Origin: Chytridium lagenaria | Lineage: Eukaryota > Chytridiomycota > Chytridiomycetes > Chytridiales > Chytridiaceae | Assembly (NCBI GenBank): GCA_025449115.1 | Contig: JAHLKC010000274.1 | Location: 1-22,500, forward strand | DNA: 22,500 bases | Reading direction: 5' to 3' | Part shown: positions 20,290-22,500 of the stretch, piece by piece | Numbering within the stretch: the stretch's first letter is position 1 | How the letters are laid out: each line of letters opens with the position of its first letter | The notes under the pieces: generated by a model | What the model was told of the DNA's origin: nothing | The model's input: only the letters and a program-made list of their open reading frames with translations | Database searches by the model: none | Program-made: the position numbers and the translations under genes

Positions 20290-20880
20290 TAGCCCGCATG
20301 TTTGAACTTGTGGCTATAGAGTGCTTTGCTGAGAGGACAGTCTTCTTGAACGAGAAAAATCAACACCGTCTACCTAGATTGAAGGGTTTTCACACTCCAA
20401 TCAATCCAGCGATCTTCAAGACTAATCTGATAAATAATAAAAAATAATATTTTATTAGAATAAATTAAAATGAAAAAAAAAAAAAAAGTGAGTGATTAAA
20501 AGAATGAGGATATGTGAAATATAAAAGGATAATCATGATAATAAATAAATAAACTAATTAAAAATGAGTGGTGATGCAAACTAAGTAATATTTTAAACAA
20601 GGTTTGAAAGACTTACCGTATTAACTTTAACAAATGCTTGCAGGCACCGCTTCATCCAATCTTGGTAGCTTGTTTTGGAACGACCCAAGATGATGGCTCC
20701 TACAGCATTCGTTGGGTAATTTTTAAGGTAAAATATAAAGCAAAGAAAGTCCCTGAGGTAAAGATGGTCCGCCCTAAAGGGATGAACAGCCTTCACCCAA
20801 GGAAGATCTGGTGTCTCCACCCCAACGCCAAAAAGGGAACAAAACTTAGGGTTACAAGTTTTCTTTGTGGCAGCCCTTAA
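20290..20880 (-). mobile_element. PIF/Harbinger-type (DDE_Tnp_4) transposase remnant
   Basis: Read on the minus strand from about 20880: CNPKFCSLFGVGVE, then HLYLRDFLCFIFYLKNYPTN, then a helix-turn-helix-like segment SKTSYQDWMKRCLQAFVKVN and, after an AT-rich 190-nt intron (20616-20427, GTAAGT/TTATCAG), SLEDRWIDW. This order (hydrophobic L-x-FLK-x-YPT block, KTxxxWMxxxLxAF, then ENRW/EDRW) is characteristic of Harbinger transposases. About 20 codons on, VDGVDF is encoded at 20373-20356, supplying the first catalytic Asp, followed in a neighbouring frame by LVQEDCPLSKALYSHKFKHAG at about 20355-20293, matching the family's YSHKFKG block. One base missing near 20373 and one extra T in the run 20355-20359 separate the frames. 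The remaining catalytic region is not recognisable, and terminal inverted repeats were not found. Confidence 0.62.
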
Positions 20881-21400
20881 AGTGTTAATGGCGGGACCTT
20901 TAATTAATTCAAAATAAATAATAGTAATAATATTAATGATTAATAATTAATTATTTGATGGTTAGACACCCACCATAAGCTTTGACCCCACAGCTATTAT
21001 CATGGATTAACCATGCCTAATGGCGTGATTGAATGAGACACTGAAAGCACAATTGAAAAGAAGGGCATGAAAGAAGAAAGGTTTATATAGGAGTATTTAT
21101 TTATTTTATTTATTCATACTATGTGGGGTTAATCTAATCGTTTAGCCGGATCGCATGACAGTACCATATACAATTGTTAACGGGCTTAATAACTGTCTGC
21201 AAAAGTTATTAATTATATTCATCCTTATCTACATAACTAATAAAATATTTAAATAGTTTAAAAATAATAATGGATAACAGTGAAATCACCGTGCTATCTA
21301 GAAAGGTGTCATATCATTTGAAAGAGAGGAGATAAAAATTAAACAAAAAATGAAAGAGGAAAAGAGAAAAGTGAAGAGAGGGAAAGAGAAGTGCGTACAA
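20881..21400. other. AT-rich accessory DNA without genes
   Basis: The sequence is dominated by A/T runs and short TAAT/ATTA-rich motifs, then a purine-rich stretch at 21300-21395. Stops are dense in all frames. Probably part of the transposon-rich accessory region. Confidence 0.5.
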
Positions 21401-21506
21401 CGCACAACACACTTAACGAGTGCGCACAACACACTTAACGAATGCGCACAACACACTTATTGAATGCGCATTGAATGCGCATTGAATAAGTGCGTTGTGC
21501 GCATTC
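21401..21506. repeat. Three 22-bp direct repeats flowing into a 30-bp-arm hairpin
   Basis: Units CGCACAACACACTTAACGAG(TG) start at 21401, 21423 and 21445, exactly 22 bp apart, with the third slightly changed. The arm at 21440-21469 is the reverse complement of 21477-21506 over 30 bases with two mismatches, around a 7-base spacer. The words GTGCG and CGCAC recur throughout. The structure resembles a miniature inverted-repeat element or an end of one. Confidence 0.75.
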
Positions 21507-21795
21507 TGTCTGTAAAAAGTCCTATTTTTCAAACGAAAATAAAAGTTATACTATGTTTAAGCTTGCAACGCAAGCTGGATCAGACAATAGCTTGGATTAA
21601 TGGAATTCATCTATTAACGCATCTTCGGTTTTTTTTTTAAAAAAAAAATACATCGAAATTATATTAGAAAGATAGCGCGAGATTCAGTTTATGAATGTGC
21701 GGAAAAAGTGCACAGTTAAGTTGAATCTTCAAATAGAAAATACACTTTACAAGTGTTTATGCACTTTCACCACTATAATGTCAGAAAGTGCGCAT

Positions 21796-21853
21796 TAAGT
21801 GCGCACAACGAACTTATTCAATGCGCATTCAATGAGTGTGTTGTGCGCACTTA
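21796..21853. repeat. Second, related 58-bp palindrome
   Basis: The left arm (from TAAGTGCGCACAACG at 21796) pairs with the right arm (ending GTTGTGCGCACTTA at 21853) with about four mismatches and no spacer; the centre is the self-complementary ATGCGCAT. It shares the GTGCGCACAAC/GTTGTGCGCAC words with the structure at 21401-21506, about 330 bp away, so both derive from one repeat family. Confidence 0.72.
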
Positions 21854-22500
21854 GTGTGAAAGTACAAAAGAAAAAAAAGTAATACAGTGAAATACACGGC
21901 GAGCAACTGCTCCCGGTCAAGGCAGGTTAAACCTACCTTATTCGTTTTAATCGTTTAAATGGAGTTGTTCTAGTAGAGTTGATAGGATGTATTCAAAGTG
22001 ATAATAAAACAAACCGGGGAACATACTCCCTTTTATACGCGAACAACGCGTCTTTCTAGTTTCCCTCCACCCTTCCATTAGACGTGCACTTTCCCTAACC
22101 CTTTCCCTATCTCCTTGTATCAACTCTTCCAATTTCCCTTCTTCTGCTCTGCCGAGGCTATTCAAGGTAATAGTCCTCGGCACCCATTAAACAAACCACT
22201 AAACAAAACATGATAGCGAAATAAACAAGTGTATAAAGAATCTTCCAAATATCTTCTCGTCGGTGCCCTTTTCCCTCTGCTAAGTCCCTCGTATTGCCAG
22301 CAATACTTTGGGAGGTCACGCAGGGAAGTACACACCAAACGGGAAAGATAAAAGGGGTAAGAGAAGCTGAGTACAAACAAATAAACAGAATTGTCTAACA
22401 AAAGACAAACAAATAACAATGAACTTTAACAGGAGAGAGGAGGTGAGAAATTTGGGAGAGAAGATTGATAAGATGTACTCACATCTCCCCCAAGTAAATA
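21854..22500. other. Uncertain coding stretches on the minus strand at the right edge
   Basis: Two minus-strand stretches look coding but lack a clear gene model. One (about 22183-22010) reads a charged helical segment (LGRAEEGKLEELIQGDRERV). The other (about 22376-22158) reads TRDLAEGKGHRREDIWKILY followed by a hydrophobic helix and ends MGAEDYYLE. They overlap in different frames, have no ATG before the second, and no splice sites were resolved, so they may be exons of one gene starting beyond 22500. Confidence 0.25.

Noticed and set aside
1..20380. Programmed frameshifting or nuclear insertional RNA editing as the first explanation of the slips
   Set aside because: The sites share no slippery heptamer or stem-loop that I can see, and bias to missing bases in short runs fits base-calling error better; kept only as an alternative to test.

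Overview
The window reads as nuclear DNA of a compact eukaryotic genome, most likely a zoosporic (flagellated) fungus of the chytrid type. The reasons are short spliceosomal introns (mostly 38-150 nt, GTAAGT-like donors), closely packed genes, a ciliary/centriolar-satellite protein (CEP131/AZI1 family) that implies a flagellated life stage, and fungal-style F-box/ankyrin and HNH-nuclease genes. Another flagellated protist cannot be excluded from sequence alone. No rRNA, tRNA, CRISPR array or bacterial-type operon was seen.

Layout. 1-293 (minus): 5' end of a VPS36-like ESCRT-II gene running off the left edge. 406-1036 (plus): complete four-exon TMEM234 homologue, divergent from VPS36 across about 110 bp. 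1783-5042 (minus): unrecognised gene whose upstream part is a minisatellite coding for about 14 copies of a 38-residue repeat with a CGGC motif; its frame is broken many times by small indels. 5221-7916 (minus): 13-exon CEP131-like coiled-coil gene. 8162-8560 (minus): doubtful small two-exon gene. 10021-14545 (plus): seven-exon polytopic membrane protein of the STRA6 (retinol-binding-protein receptor) family with a long secreted-side N-terminus and a Gln/Pro-rich tail. 14883-16272 (plus): frame-broken F-box-like/ankyrin gene. 16603-17119 (minus): possible three-exon small gene. 17698-17928 (plus): orphan coding-like 3' exon. 18490-19755 (minus): frame-broken gene with an HNH-nuclease motif. 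About 20290-20880 (minus): remnant of a PIF/Harbinger transposase. 20881-22500: AT-rich accessory DNA with two large palindromes and uncertain coding stretches at the right edge.

The left two thirds is housekeeping and ciliary gene space; the right third is accessory sequence with transposon debris and broken genes. Many otherwise convincing reading frames are interrupted by single-base slips, usually one base missing and often in a GGG or CCC run. At least nine such slips occur in unique (non-repeat) coding sequence, including inside conserved motifs of VPS36, STRA6 and the transposase. This points first to base-calling errors in the assembly, so 'pseudogene' calls here are provisional. Introns, phases and products were worked out by eye; no database search was run.
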